Shown one piece after another: positions 1 to 7,950 of a stretch of DNA of 64,000 nt. Every line of letters begins with the position of its first letter. Positions within the stretch are counted from its first letter, which is position 1. The notes below the pieces were generated by a model. That model made no database searches, was not told the DNA's origin, and saw only the letters and a list, made by a program, of their open reading frames with translations. This DNA is from Salibacterium aidingense DSM 18341 (GTDB lineage Bacteria > Bacillota > Bacilli > Bacillales > Marinococcaceae), in contig NZ_AUCI01000002.1 in the NCBI RefSeq assembly GCF_000429685.1, positions 124,001-188,000 on the forward strand, read 5' to 3'. The position numbers and the translations under genes are program-made.

Positions 1-207
1 CCCAACAGCAATGTCGGGATTATCAAGGATAACTGCGGTGAGACTTGTTGTCACCTCCGGCAGAGAAGTTGCCCCGGCAAGAAGAATGGTCCCTACCATC
101 AAACCTCCCCATTTGGACTTGAGACTGATAACATCGGCGTACGTAGATAACTTCACTGCTGCTGTAACGGTCAAAACGGCAGCAATGGCAAAAAAGAAAA
201 AAATCAT
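1..207 (-). CDS. CaCA-family Na+/Ca2+-type cation exchanger, N-terminal fragment
   Basis: Only the first 69 residues lie in the window; the gene continues past base 1. The reading begins with a hydrophobic helix (about residues 1-20) and then carries GTILLAGATSLPE, the alpha-repeat signature of the CaCA (YrbG/ChaA-like) exchangers, whose Ser/Pro/Glu residues line the ion path in the inner membrane. The start is ATG with AGGAGA eight bases upstream. It lies behind a manganese-type riboswitch, so export of Mn2+ (or Ca2+) is the likely role. The family is clear from the motif; the ion is inferred from the leader. Confidence 0.8.
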   Translation of the reverse strand, partial: MIFFFFAIAAVLTVTAAVKLSTYADVISLKSKWGGLMVGTILLAGATSLPEVTTSLTAVILDNPDIAVG

Positions 208-283
208 GAGGTTCTCTCCTTTGATATGGGCCATAAAATCAAGAGAGGCATTGGCTGCTATTCCAGAACGGCGGACCATCCTA

Positions 284-349
284 ATAAAAAAAGACCTTCT
301 TATAAAAAAACTGGAGATACATACTCCAATCCTTTTATAAAAAGGTCTT
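284..349 (-). terminator. Riboswitch-controlled intrinsic terminator
   Basis: On the minus strand AAGACCTTTTTATAAAA (349 down to 333) pairs with TTTTATAAGAAGGTCTT (about 307 down to 291), 17 pairs with one G-U, followed by a T run. An inner TGGAG/CTCCA stem caps it. The AAGACCTT arm is also the 3' end of the aptamer, so ligand binding and termination should exclude each other. Confidence 0.8.
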
Positions 350-446
350 GCGTACATCCGCAACAGTGTGCGGCGTTCAACGAACCGAGTGCTTTCAGCA
401 CTGTCATGACGATCCGTTGATCCTATTGGACGCTACTCCCCTCTTC
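341..446 (-). ncRNA. yybP-ykoY-type manganese riboswitch aptamer
   Basis: Read on the minus strand, the leader opens with GGGGAGTAGCG and closes with GTACGCAAGACCTTT, the conserved 5' and 3' strands of the yybP-ykoY (Mn2+) aptamer. Between them are short stems, including AGTGC/GCACT. The element starts within a few bases of the predicted transcription start and is followed by a terminator that shares its 3' strand. In this class Mn2+ binding usually turns expression on. It was assigned from remembered consensus; no covariance search was run. Confidence 0.78.
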
Positions 447-457
447 ATTCCTCTATT

Positions 458-486
458 AACATACCATCAAACCGTGATATAGTCAA
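458..486 (-). promoter_or_regulatory. Sigma-A promoter of the riboswitch-exchanger transcript
   Basis: On the minus strand TTGACT (486-481) and TATGTT (463-458) are separated by exactly 17 bases. The predicted start at about 450 is only a few bases before the aptamer. Confidence 0.65.
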
Positions 487-536
487 TAGTGAAACGTATA
501 AAACAAATATAAATAAAAGCAGGAAAATGTATTGGT

Positions 537-560
537 TATCCCTAAGTATACGAAGGGATA
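537..560. repeat. Short inverted repeat ahead of the YciI gene
   Basis: TATCCCT (537-543) and AGGGATA (554-560) form perfect 7-base arms around a 10-base spacer, about 30 bases before the ATG at 592. This is the shape of a repressor operator. No matching regulator gene lies nearby, so the function is unknown. Confidence 0.4.
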
Positions 561-591
561 AAAATGTAGAAGAAAGAAGAGGCGATGTGAA

Positions 592-864
592 ATGCGATAT
601 TTTGCAGTATTGCTGCCGTTAAAAGACCAGGATTTGAGCCGGACTTACAGACCGGATCATCTGGCATTTCTGGAAAAACAAAGGAATGAAGGAAATGTTG
701 CAGCCAATGGAAAATTTACGGACGGCAGCGGAGGACTTGTTATTTATCGAGCGGACAAGGTAGAAGATGTAGAAGCATTGGTCAAGCAGGATCCATTTGT
801 CATTCAGGGAGCAAGAGATTATGAAATTCATGAATGGGAAATGGTTTCTAAAGAATGGAAATAA
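592..864 (+). CDS. YciI family protein
   Basis: This 90-residue protein has the compact alpha/beta barrel pattern of the YciI family: an N-terminal strand (YFAVLLPL), the conserved RPDHLAFL segment with His23, a GKFTDGSGGLVIYRA loop and a C-terminal strand ending in IHEWE. YciI proteins are small cytosolic proteins proposed to act on or bind small metabolites, without a settled substrate. AGAGG precedes the ATG. The next gene begins 12 bases downstream, so the two probably form an operon. Confidence 0.75.
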   Translation: MRYFAVLLPLKDQDLSRTYRPDHLAFLEKQRNEGNVAANGKFTDGSGGLVIYRADKVEDVEALVKQDPFVIQGARDYEIHEWEMVSKEWK

Positions 865-875
865 GGAGGGGAACG

Positions 876-1748
876 ATGCAGACACTTGCATTTATTGGAC
901 TTGGGAATATGGGAATGCCAATGGCCCGCAACCTGGTGCAGGCTGGATATGTGGTATATGGGTTAAATCGATCAAAAGAAAAAGAAAAAACATTTGAGGA
1001 GCTTGGCGGCCGCCCGGCAGAATCATTAGCTGCAGTGGCGGAAAAGGCCGACGTTATCATGACATGCCTGCCGCAGCCTGCAGATGTGGAGCAGGTTTTA
1101 CTGGGGGAGAAGGGGCTGTTGCAGTTTCCATTAAATAACCCTCTTATCATTGATTTCAGTACGGTTTCTCCTTCATTACATAGGACGGTGGAAGAAAAAG
1201 CGCAGCGCAGCGGGGCACGTTATCTTGATGCCCCGGTAAGCGGGGGGACGACAGGAGCAGATGCAGGAACACTCGCTATTATGTGCGGGGGAGAAGAAGA
1301 AGTATTTAAAGAGGCCCAGCCTATTTTAGATATTCTGGGGGCCAATATTACTTACACCGGTCCGGCAGGAAGCGGCACAAAGGTCAAACTGATTAATCAA
1401 TACATGGTCGGTATGCACACGGCAGCAGTTGGGGAGGCCCTCCATCTTGCGGATCAATCCGGCATAGATAAAAGTCTGCTTTATCAGGTACTCAGCCGCA
1501 GTTTTGCCCAAAGCAGGATATTTGACCGTCATTACAGGGACTTTATTGTTGAGGATAAAGAAGAGCCGGGTTTTGCATTAGATCTCTTATTAAAAGATCT
1601 GGGCCTTGCAGAACAAATGGCCGGGGAAGCAGATGTGAATCTGGAAGCAGGAAAAAAAGTGGAGGACTTATTTCAAAAAGCAAGTGACCAAGGATTTGGA
1701 GAAAAGGATATGAGTACCCTTTATCAATTTGTCAAGCAAAGAGAATAA
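876..1748 (+). CDS. NAD(P)-dependent beta-hydroxyacid dehydrogenase (3-hydroxyisobutyrate dehydrogenase family)
   Basis: The 290-residue protein begins with a Rossmann loop, FIGLGNMG (residues 6-13), then has the substrate motif DAPVSGG (about 118-124) and the family motif GSGTKVKLIN (165-174) with the probable catalytic Lys171. This family oxidises beta-hydroxyacids such as 3-hydroxyisobutyrate or tartronate semialdehyde. An in-frame ATG lies at 855, but the one at 876 has AAGGAGGGG at the right distance and starts the canonical fold, so it is preferred. It follows the YciI gene by 12 bases. The exact substrate cannot be read from the sequence. Confidence 0.85.
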   Translation: MQTLAFIGLGNMGMPMARNLVQAGYVVYGLNRSKEKEKTFEELGGRPAESLAAVAEKADVIMTCLPQPADVEQVLLGEKGLLQFPLNNPLIIDFSTVSPSLHRTVEEKAQRSGARYLDAPVSGGTTGADAGTLAIMCGGEEEVFKEAQPILDILGANITYTGPAGSGTKVKLINQYMVGMHTAAVGEALHLADQSGIDKSLLYQVLSRSFAQSRIFDRHYRDFIVEDKEEPGFALDLLLKDLGLAEQMAGEADVNLEAGKKVEDLFQKASDQGFGEKDMSTLYQFVKQRE

Positions 1749-1863
1749 TCTATCTATTGGTAAAATGGGCCGCAGGCATAATACTTTTCTTCCCTCTCCA
1801 ACTCCGTTACAATAACTTCTGTACTTCATACACAACTATTTTACAACCATGGGAGGTATTGCA

Positions 1864-2418
1864 GTGAAAATCGCTGCTGTTATTGGGAGTACGAGAAAAG
1901 ATTCGTACAACCTGAAACTTGCAAAATTTATAAAGGAACGATACCAGGACCGTTTCCATCTTGATATTCTCGAGATCGGTCATCTGCCGTTCTACAACCA
2001 GGATATTGAAATGGCAGCCCCGGCGGAAGTGACAGAGTTCAAAAACAGAGTAGCAGAAGCAGAGGCTGTATTATGGGTGACACCGGAATATAACGGCACC
2101 ATTTCAGGAGCGCTCAAAAATGCCATTGACTGGCTGTCCCGTGTGGATCAAGTGATGATCGGAAAGCCATCTTGGATCGTAGGAGCGTCTATGGGAGCTC
2201 TGGGAACAGTAAAGGCGCAATCCCACTTACGCGATATTCTGTTCGCTCCAGGATTATCTTCTCCTCTTCTTCCCGCAAATGAAGTATTGATTGGTTCAAT
2301 ACATGAAAAAGTGGATGAGAATGGATATTTAACCGATGAAGGAACCATTTCCTTTTTGGATGGAACGGTCGATAACGTAGTTCCGTGGCTGGAAAGACAG
2401 GCCGTTGTGAGAAATTAA
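1864..2418 (+). CDS. NADPH-dependent FMN reductase (flavodoxin-like)
   Basis: The protein of 184 residues has the FMN phosphate loop GSTRKDSYNLKLA near the N terminus and the flavin-ring motif TPEYNGTISGALKNAIDWLSR in the middle. Both are hallmarks of the NADPH-dependent FMN/azo reductase family (YhdA-like), which reduces flavins, quinones or azo compounds in the cytosol. The GTG at 1864 is chosen because GGGAGG sits seven bases before it; the ATG at 1849 overlaps that ribosome site. A second family member lies at 33211. A strong terminator follows. Confidence 0.82.
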   Translation: MKIAAVIGSTRKDSYNLKLAKFIKERYQDRFHLDILEIGHLPFYNQDIEMAAPAEVTEFKNRVAEAEAVLWVTPEYNGTISGALKNAIDWLSRVDQVMIGKPSWIVGASMGALGTVKAQSHLRDILFAPGLSSPLLPANEVLIGSIHEKVDENGYLTDEGTISFLDGTVDNVVPWLERQAVVRN

Positions 2419-2421
2419 TAA

Positions 2422-2452
2422 AAAGCCGTTGAGACTGCTCAACGGCTTTTTT
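2422..2452 (+). terminator. Intrinsic terminator after the FMN reductase
   Basis: AAAGCCGTTGAG (2422-2433) and CTCAACGGCTTT (2438-2449) form a perfect 12-pair stem with a 4-base loop and a T tail. The A-rich 5' side may also let it end the converging minus-strand HD gene. Confidence 0.9.
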
Positions 2453-2471
2453 GTATAAGTGCTCTTGTTTT

Positions 2472-3020
2472 TTAAACTTCACTGGTTTCTTCCGCTCTGC
2501 TCTTTTGAAGCGATTGATCAATAAGCTGGTCCAGGTTTTTAATGTCCCGGCGGGCTTTGCTCTCAGAAATCGAACGATAGTGGTGGCCGCCGGCAGGTTC
2601 TTCATCCAGTTCATCTGCAAGAGCCACAATTTGCTGTAGGGTGCTCAGCTGGAGCTGGTCATGATTAACCGGAAGAAAGGAATCTGTATGCAGCAGGACA
2701 GCTACTGCTATTTCTTTGGCGTGACCAGGGTTCTCCCCAAGCCGTATTAATAATTTGTGCGCTCTTTCCGCGCCTTTTATCGAGTGAATATCATTTTCTT
2801 TATAGGAGTCAAAATCCCACTCGCCATTACGGTACCATGTGTAATGCCCCATATCGTGCAGAAAAGCAGCCTTTACAGCAAGGTCCGGGTTTGCGTTATT
2901 TTTCACGGCAAGATGGAAGGCGTGATAAGATGCAGCAATGGCATGAGCCAGACCGGACCGTTTTACATATTTCTGAGTGACCGGATGCTCATATAATTGT
3001 TCAAGTGTTACGTTTCTCAT
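2472..3020 (-). CDS. HD-domain phosphohydrolase
   Basis: The 182-residue cytosolic protein contains the metal-binding HD pair in AAFLHDMGHY (His55, Asp56) with further histidines at about 79 and 111, the pattern of small HD phosphohydrolases acting on nucleotides or similar substrates. Two ATGs are adjacent (3023 and 3020); the inner one is better spaced from AGGAGGG. A clean promoter lies just upstream. The C terminus is charged and may be flexible. The substrate is unknown. Confidence 0.78.
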   Translation of the reverse strand: MRNVTLEQLYEHPVTQKYVKRSGLAHAIAASYHAFHLAVKNNANPDLAVKAAFLHDMGHYTWYRNGEWDFDSYKENDIHSIKGAERAHKLLIRLGENPGHAKEIAVAVLLHTDSFLPVNHDQLQLSTLQQIVALADELDEEPAGGHHYRSISESKARRDIKNLDQLIDQSLQKSRAEETSEV

Positions 3021-3063
3021 CATCGTCCCTCCTAAAAGCTGCGAATATGAATATATTTTTACT

Positions 3064-3092
3064 ATTATAACGGGGGAAATAACAGTTTGCAA
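3064..3092 (-). promoter_or_regulatory. Sigma-A promoter for the HD gene
   Basis: On the minus strand TTGCAA (3092-3087) and TATAAT (3069-3064) are exactly 17 bases apart, about 40 bases before the HD start. The rest of the 3021-3343 gap holds only the plus-strand promoter at 3244-3272. Confidence 0.75.
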
Positions 3093-3243
3093 TAGGAAAG
3101 TAACTAAATCATCAAGAATTTCCGGCACTACCCACAATATTTTTAATGGTAACGAGAAGGAAGGCTGCATAGGCATATTTATAGCAGGTATAAAAGGAGG
3201 AAAGTCGGATTCGATTTTGCTGCCATTTTTTTCTTTGGACCTA

Positions 3244-3272
3244 TTGGTGAAATGTGAAAAACTATGTATAAT
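3244..3272 (+). promoter_or_regulatory. Promoter for the glycosidase-like gene
   Basis: TTGGTG (3244-3249) and a perfect TATAAT (3267-3272) are separated by 17 bases. Transcription would start at about 3279, inside the AGAGGAAG that would serve the ATG at 3287. This argues for the downstream ATG at 3344 as the true start. Confidence 0.65.
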
Positions 3273-3343
3273 TTAAAGAGGAAGAAATGTCTGTCAATAA
3301 ACTGTGCTATTTTACTTACATATATAAAGAAAGCTGTGAAATA

Positions 3344-4546
3344 ATGAAAAAATTTTGGATACCATTTGGAACCGCGATTCTGGCGGCAGGAGTTTTTTGG
3401 TTAACGGAAGATACGAGCGGGGAAGAAAATAAAACAATATCTTACCATACCCACAAACAAACCCATGAGATGAATAAAGAATTAAATGAAGATTTATCAC
3501 GATTTTATTACGACAGCGGCTATAATTTTACTTATCCCGAGGATGGGGTTCGCGGTATATATGTTACCGGGCATTCTGCCGGGGGCTCTCGTTTTGAAAA
3601 ACTGCTGGATTTAACGAATTCTACGGATTTAAATTCGATGGTTATTGATATTAAAGATGATTTCGGAAATTTAACGTTTCGTCCTGGAGAGGAAGTTGAT
3701 CTCCCTAATATTGGAAAAAACATGATCAGTGATCCGCAGGAAATGATGGACGCCATGGAAGAAAACGAGGTATACCCCATTGCCCGGATTGTTGTATTTA
3801 AAGATACGGTTCTGGCTGAAAAAAGACCGGATTTATCTTTTCGTGAGAACGGGGCTATCTGGAAAAATGGAAGAGAGGAAGCCTTTGTTAACCCCTACAA
3901 TAAAGAAGTGTGGGAGTATAATGTGAAAATTGCAAAAGAAGCTGCGAAAATGGGCTTTCAGGAGATTCAGTTTGACTACGTGCGTTTTCCGGAAGGTTTT
4001 GAAAACAGGGACGAAGAATTAAGTTATTCAAGAGGAGAGTATGGAGAAGAAGGCAGCAATGTAGAGCAGAGGGTAACCGCTGTTACTGATTTTGTCAATT
4101 ATGCCAGAGAAGAACTTAAGCAGGAATTTGATATTGACGTTTCCGTTGATATATTCGGGTATTCCGCCACGCTGGATCAGGCCCCCGGCATCGGGCAGAA
4201 CTTTTCAAAAATATCGGATAATGTGGATATTATTTCTTCCATGATTTATCCCAGTCATTGGACTCCTTATTTTGGAATTGATAAACCAGATCTCCATCCT
4301 TATAAATTAACGAAAGAATATGTCAATGTGGAAAATGAAGTGCTGGGAGAACTGGAGCACCCTCCTGAATCCCGTCCCTGGATTCAGGATTTTACAGCGC
4401 GCTGGCTTGGCTCAGGTAATTATCAGACTTACGGTAAAGAAGAAGTGGAAGATCAAATAAAAGCATTAAATGAAGGAAATATTGATGAGTTTTTATTGTG
4501 GAACGCCAATAACAATTATACAGAAGGAGTGGACTATACCCCCTGA
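3344..4546 (+). CDS. Secreted putative glycoside hydrolase (DUF4015 family)
   Basis: From this ATG the 400-residue protein starts with MKKFWIPFGTAILAAGVFWL, a signal peptide or anchor, then a TIM-barrel-like domain: GVRGIYVTG, MVIDIKDDFG, PIARIVVFKD, and EIQFDYVRFPEG with Asp211 at the place expected for a catalytic acid. This matches the DUF4015 putative glycosyl hydrolase family, thought to act on cell-wall or extracellular polysaccharide. An in-frame ATG at 3287 has a good AGAGG but would place a 19-residue non-signal tail before the signal, and the predicted transcript start overlaps it. It is a single-gene unit. Confidence 0.78.
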   Translation: MKKFWIPFGTAILAAGVFWLTEDTSGEENKTISYHTHKQTHEMNKELNEDLSRFYYDSGYNFTYPEDGVRGIYVTGHSAGGSRFEKLLDLTNSTDLNSMVIDIKDDFGNLTFRPGEEVDLPNIGKNMISDPQEMMDAMEENEVYPIARIVVFKDTVLAEKRPDLSFRENGAIWKNGREEAFVNPYNKEVWEYNVKIAKEAAKMGFQEIQFDYVRFPEGFENRDEELSYSRGEYGEEGSNVEQRVTAVTDFVNYAREELKQEFDIDVSVDIFGYSATLDQAPGIGQNFSKISDNVDIISSMIYPSHWTPYFGIDKPDLHPYKLTKEYVNVENEVLGELEHPPESRPWIQDFTARWLGSGNYQTYGKEEVEDQIKALNEGNIDEFLLWNANNNYTEGVDYTP

Positions 4547-4966
4547 TCAACAGAGCTGGGATTAAACCATCCCAGGACACAATATTTCCGAACTCAGCAA
4601 TCAATCCCCAAAAGTTAGAGTTTGGATTATGAAGCCGGCTGGCTGGTTTGAGTTCGATATTGGACAGGACTTAAACCAGCCAATTTATGTTTCATTTATA
4701 TATAGGCTTTCACCCGGCACGGGACGTACGCCGCCCTTGTGTTCTAAAGCGGCCCGCCTGCAAGGAATGCGTGTTATCAACGCACACTTATTATAGAAAG
4801 CAGTAGATCTTAACGGGAGGTTAAGCGGGGTCTCTTGACTACCGTTTTTCTCTTATACATTCTTCTTTCTTTTTAGGGAAGGATATTCAGTAAGAAATGT
4901 CCGATAAAGGTGCAAAATCCTGCCATTCGTTTTATAATGAAAGAAAGCAGATAAACGGGGGTTTTC
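4547..4966. other. Intergenic stretch with one inverted repeat and a weak promoter
   Basis: No coding signal is seen in these 420 bases. TGGCTGGTTT and AAACCAGCCA (about 4640-4682) can form a stem, but no T run follows, so it is a weak terminator candidate at best. A perfect TATAAT at 4933-4938 lies 29 bases before yjbC; its -35 (GTGCAA) is poor. Confidence 0.45.
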
Positions 4967-5551
4967 ATGGAACGGTTGAATTGGTATGAAAAACTGAATC
5001 AGTATTTCCCGGTGGAAGAGATGAAATCAAAAGAACACATGGAACTCTTATTGAAAGAAAAAGGAGATATATATCATAAAGAAGAAGGCCCTCATCATGT
5101 TATTATGTATGTAGAAACAGAAGATTTTATTTTTATTGATTACCTCTTCGTGTCAAAAGAGACGCGGGGAGAGGGGCTTGGAAAGCAGCTCCTTGATAAT
5201 CTGAAGGAACGCAGGAAACCGATAATACTGGAAGTAGAGCCGTTGGATTATGACGACTCCGATTCTAAAAAGCGTTTCCGCTTTTATGAAAGAGCAGGAT
5301 TCCGTCATGCCAACTCCATCGGGTACAGTAGAAAATCTCTCGCCACCAACAAAATAAACACGCTGGAAATATTGTATTGGTCCCCTGACGACGATTCGGA
5401 AGAAAGTATCTTTGAAAATCTAAAACAAACGTATAAAAATATTCATACGTATAAAGATAAGGAACTGTACGGGAAATCTTATGAGAAAGCAGAGGATGTT
5501 TTTTCTTACGACGAACAAAAAGAAAAAAGGGCAGACAGAGGAATACGGTGA
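4967..5551 (+). CDS. yjbC: GNAT-family acetyltransferase, YjbC-like
   Basis: The 194-residue protein has the GNAT acetyl-CoA fold: an acidic beta strand (DFIFIDYLFVSKE), the pyrophosphate loop motif RGEGLGKQLLDNL, and FYERAGFRHANSIGYSRK near the end of the fold. A charged C-terminal tail follows. Its size and position upstream of spx match B. subtilis YjbC, reported as a stress-responsive gene next to spx. The acetyl acceptor is unknown. The next small gene follows 28 bases later. Confidence 0.8.
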   Translation: MERLNWYEKLNQYFPVEEMKSKEHMELLLKEKGDIYHKEEGPHHVIMYVETEDFIFIDYLFVSKETRGEGLGKQLLDNLKERRKPIILEVEPLDYDDSDSKKRFRFYERAGFRHANSIGYSRKSLATNKINTLEILYWSPDDDSEESIFENLKQTYKNIHTYKDKELYGKSYEKAEDVFSYDEQKEKRADRGIR

Positions 5552-5579
5552 TAATAGCATAATAAGGAGGGATGATAGA

Positions 5580-5723
5580 ATGAAAAACAAACACAAACAG
5601 AAACGGCGTAAAAAACGTGAAGTGTTGAAAGATCTCCTTCCAAAGAATCTGAAAGATTGGAAGAAACTTCCTAACACGGAACGGGGAACTACTACGCCTT
5701 CCAATTCGAAAACATCGGCTTGA
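5580..5723 (+). CDS. Small highly basic protein of unknown function
   Basis: A 47-residue reading frame starts at an ATG with AAGGAGGG eight bases upstream. The N terminus is extremely basic (KNKHKQKRRKKREVLKD) and the tail is Ser/Thr-rich. It lies between yjbC and a strong terminator, so co-transcription with yjbC is likely. The composition suggests nucleic-acid or ribosome binding, but I do not recognise a family. The good ribosome site and terminator placement support it being real. Confidence 0.5.
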   Translation: MKNKHKQKRRKKREVLKDLLPKNLKDWKKLPNTERGTTTPSNSKTSA

Positions 5724-5730
5724 ACGTGAA

Positions 5731-5764
5731 AAAAGCTCCGGGAAGTCATACCTGGAGCTTTTTT
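5731..5764 (+). terminator. Intrinsic terminator after the yjbC unit
   Basis: AAAAGCTCCGGG (5731-5742) pairs with CCTGGAGCTTTT (5751-5762) with one G-U pair, followed by further Ts. Confidence 0.88.
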
Positions 5765-6014
5765 GCAGGGGAGAAAGGGGGAAAGCATACACCTGCATAT
5801 TCTATTCGTGCTCCGTGTTCACTTTTTATAACGTCACATTTTGTTCACATTTTTTTGAAACAAACAGGTTTTATCATTAAGGAAAGAAGGAATGAGAAAG
5901 GTAACTTCATATTTTCAAATAAGGGAAGGGATGAAAATAATCAATTCATACTTAAAATATGTCGTTCTACGGTCATAGAAGGGTTGAGAGCCGTTGGTTA
6001 TTTTTTAAAAACAC

Positions 6015-6043
6015 TTTTCAAATTAGAATAATTATTGTATAAT
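6015..6043 (+). promoter_or_regulatory. Probable spx promoter
   Basis: TTTTCA (6015-6020) and a perfect TATAAT (6038-6043) are 17 bases apart, giving a leader of about 95 bases to spx. The rest of the 5765-6146 gap is AT-rich with no gene I can support. Confidence 0.6.
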
Positions 6044-6146
6044 GAATTTGACTATAAAGTGATGAAAGTGTTTATTGAATACCAAGTCACATAATATTTC
6101 TTCATTACTTTATTTTGCAGGATGAAGAAGGGAGAGATTAATCCTG

Positions 6147-6542
6147 ATGGTTACCTTGCTCACATCTCCAAGCTGCACTTCCTGCCGCAAGGCAAGAGCG
6201 TGGCTGGAAGAATATAATATCCCATTTGAAGAACGAAATATTTTTGCTTCTCCGTTAACGGTGGAAGAGGTAAAAGAAATAGTAAGATTAACCGAAGATG
6301 GAACCGATGAAATTGTATCAAAACGTTCAAAGGTTTTTCAGGAGCTGAATGTCGAACTGGAAAATCTTCCGCTTCAACGCTTATTTGAATTGATCAGTGA
6401 ACATCCCGGCCTGCTTCGCCGCCCCATTATTTTCGACGAAAAACGTCTGCAGGTAGGGTATAATGAAGCGGAAATCCGCAGATTCCTGCCTAGAAAGGTT
6501 CGGACATTTAATTTAATGGAAGCCCAGGATATGGTCAATTAA
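6147..6542 (+). CDS. spx: Transcriptional regulator Spx
   Basis: This 131-residue protein is an almost line-for-line match to B. subtilis Spx: CTSC redox switch at residues 10-13, Gly52 in [15 protein letters not shown], and [31 protein letters not shown]. Spx is an ArsC-like protein that binds the RNA polymerase alpha C-terminal domain and reprograms transcription under disulfide stress. It is degraded by ClpXP with the adaptor SpxH, encoded at 11440-12357. The C terminus (MVN) differs from the usual LAN. GGGAGAG precedes the ATG, and the gene is monocistronic between its own promoter and terminator. Confidence 0.97.
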   Translation: MVTLLTSPSCTSCRKARAWLEEYNIPFEERNIFASPLTVEEVKEIVRLTEDGTDEIVSKRSKVFQELNVELENLPLQRLFELISEHPGLLRRPIIFDEKRLQVGYNEAEIRRFLPRKVRTFNLMEAQDMVN

Positions 6543-6556
6543 AAAAGCGGGCATGG

Positions 6557-6592
6557 AAAAACTTCTACTTTTTCTCCAGTAGAAGTTTTTTT
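6557..6592 (+). terminator. Intrinsic terminator after spx
   Basis: AAAAACTTCTACT (6557-6569) and AGTAGAAGTTTTT (6578-6590) form a perfect 13-pair stem ending in a T run. Confidence 0.92.
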
Positions 6593-6829
6593 GTTTTCAT
6601 GTGAGATAAACCTTTGTTATCCTTAATGTAGAGAATGACATTCTTTTTTCTTTGGCTGACAAGGATAATTGGTAACTAATTTGAATACGGTAAGGTTAAA
6701 TAGTTGTTTAACTATTGACAACTTAGGTTCTTTCCTTGAAAATAAACATTTAATAGCAGGAAAGACCGCGTTTTCTCTTTTCATACGCTCCGCTCCCTCA
6801 GAAAGCATCGACGGGATGAGCATTGGTCC

Positions 6830-6858
6830 TTAACAACCTTAATCTTATCGTATACAAT
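6830..6858 (+). promoter_or_regulatory. Probable mecA promoter
   Basis: TTAACA (6830-6835) and TACAAT (6853-6858) are separated by 17 bases, about 110 bases before mecA. Nothing else is supported in the 6593-6969 gap. Confidence 0.6.
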
Positions 6859-6969
6859 AGGAGTAATACGAGGGATAAGATTACAGGTGCCCGTCCCAGG
6901 GTATGATCTAAATAAATAGAGAAAACAAGGAAGCGGAAGCCACCTTACCTTCAAAGGAGGGAGAAAATC

Positions 6970-7635
6970 GTGGAAATTGAGAGAATTAATGAATCTACGG
7001 TCAAGTTCTACATCACCTATAAGGATATAGAAGACAGGGGCTTTGACCGGGATGAGATCTGGTACAACCGGGAACGCGGGGAAGAGTTATTTTTTGAAAT
7101 GATTAATGAAGCGCATGACCGGGAGAATTTTGAGATTGAAGGACCTTTATGGATTCAGGTTCAAGCGCTGGACAACGGCATGGAGATTGTCGTGACCCGT
7201 GGTCAGATTACAGATGGCAACGTAAAACTTGAGATTCCTGTTTCCCAAAACAAAGGAGAAGATATGCCGGTCGATGATAACATTGTGGATATGCTGGATG
7301 AGCAATTCCGTTCTTCGCAAAAATCAAGACAGGCTCAGGGAGATTCTGATTACCTTGAGATTGTTATTTCGTTCCAGGATTTCGAGGACTTGTTGTCTCT
7401 AAGTAAAGCATTTATTCCAACCAATGTACAAAACGAAATTTATCATTTTGAAGATACGTACTATCTCTACCTGGTGTTTGATAACCAATATACGGAAGAT
7501 GAACAGGACGATATGGTCAGCCACGTTCTGGAATACGGGGAAGAATCCGATGTATCTATTTTCCGAATCCGTGAGTATGGCAAGACAGTGGTGGCATCAA
7601 ACGGGCTGGAGACATTACGCGAAAGTTTTTCCTGA
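6970..7635 (+). CDS. mecA: Adaptor protein MecA
   Basis: The 221-residue protein has the N-terminal target-binding domain beginning MEIERINESTVKFYITYKDIEDRGF, an acidic linker (about 85-120), and the C-terminal ClpC-binding domain with DYLEIVISFQDFEDLLSL and YLYLVFDN. MecA delivers ComK and other proteins to the ClpCP protease and so represses competence. The start is GTG with AAAGGAGGG upstream; a GTG is unusual but fixes the conserved N terminus. It has its own promoter and terminator and lies just before coiA. Confidence 0.96.
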   Translation: MEIERINESTVKFYITYKDIEDRGFDRDEIWYNRERGEELFFEMINEAHDRENFEIEGPLWIQVQALDNGMEIVVTRGQITDGNVKLEIPVSQNKGEDMPVDDNIVDMLDEQFRSSQKSRQAQGDSDYLEIVISFQDFEDLLSLSKAFIPTNVQNEIYHFEDTYYLYLVFDNQYTEDEQDDMVSHVLEYGEESDVSIFRIREYGKTVVASNGLETLRESFS

Positions 7636-7647
7636 TCCATGAAACCG

Positions 7648-7679
7648 GGGCTGTCCCAAAAGGGGGCAGCTCTTTTTTT
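7648..7679 (+). terminator. Intrinsic terminator after mecA
   Basis: GGGCTGTCCC (7648-7657) pairs with GGGGCAGCTC (about 7662-7671) with two G-U pairs, followed by TTTTTTT. The rest of the gap to 7950 shows no supported gene. Confidence 0.8.
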
Positions 7680-7950
7680 AGTATCCCTTCATGCTGCCCT
7701 GCGGATTTTCCAGGCATTTGTTGCTGCTGAAATGGGAGTTTTGTGGTTGGAATGGTCCTTTTGGCGGCGCGAGAGCGGAAAGCTAAAATATACTACTTAT
7801 AGAAAGTCGTGTATGCAAAGGGCGGGAATGAAAAAGCCTGTTTCCAGGAAATAAGGAACATATCCCGGTTCCAAATGGCTCCCATTATTTTTTGAAGAGG
7901 CAGGAAAATAAAAAACGGCGGCGAATAGAACGAGGAAAGGAGTTCATGGA

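Noticed and set aside
2977-3276. 99-residue plus-strand frame opposite the HD gene start
   Set aside because: It overlaps the HD gene and both promoters and has no good start site.
3287-3343. Upstream ATG for the glycosidase-like gene
   Set aside because: It has an AGAGG, but the predicted transcript start falls within that site and it would put 19 non-signal residues before the signal peptide. It remains possible.
5720-6031. 103-residue plus-strand frame between the yjbC unit and spx
   Set aside because: It runs through a strong terminator, has no ribosome site and shows no domain-like pattern.
6623-6823. 66-residue minus-strand frame upstream of mecA
   Set aside because: No ribosome site and a composition like random AT-rich sequence.
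7639-7854. 71-residue frame after mecA
   Set aside because: It begins inside the mecA terminator and has no ribosome site.
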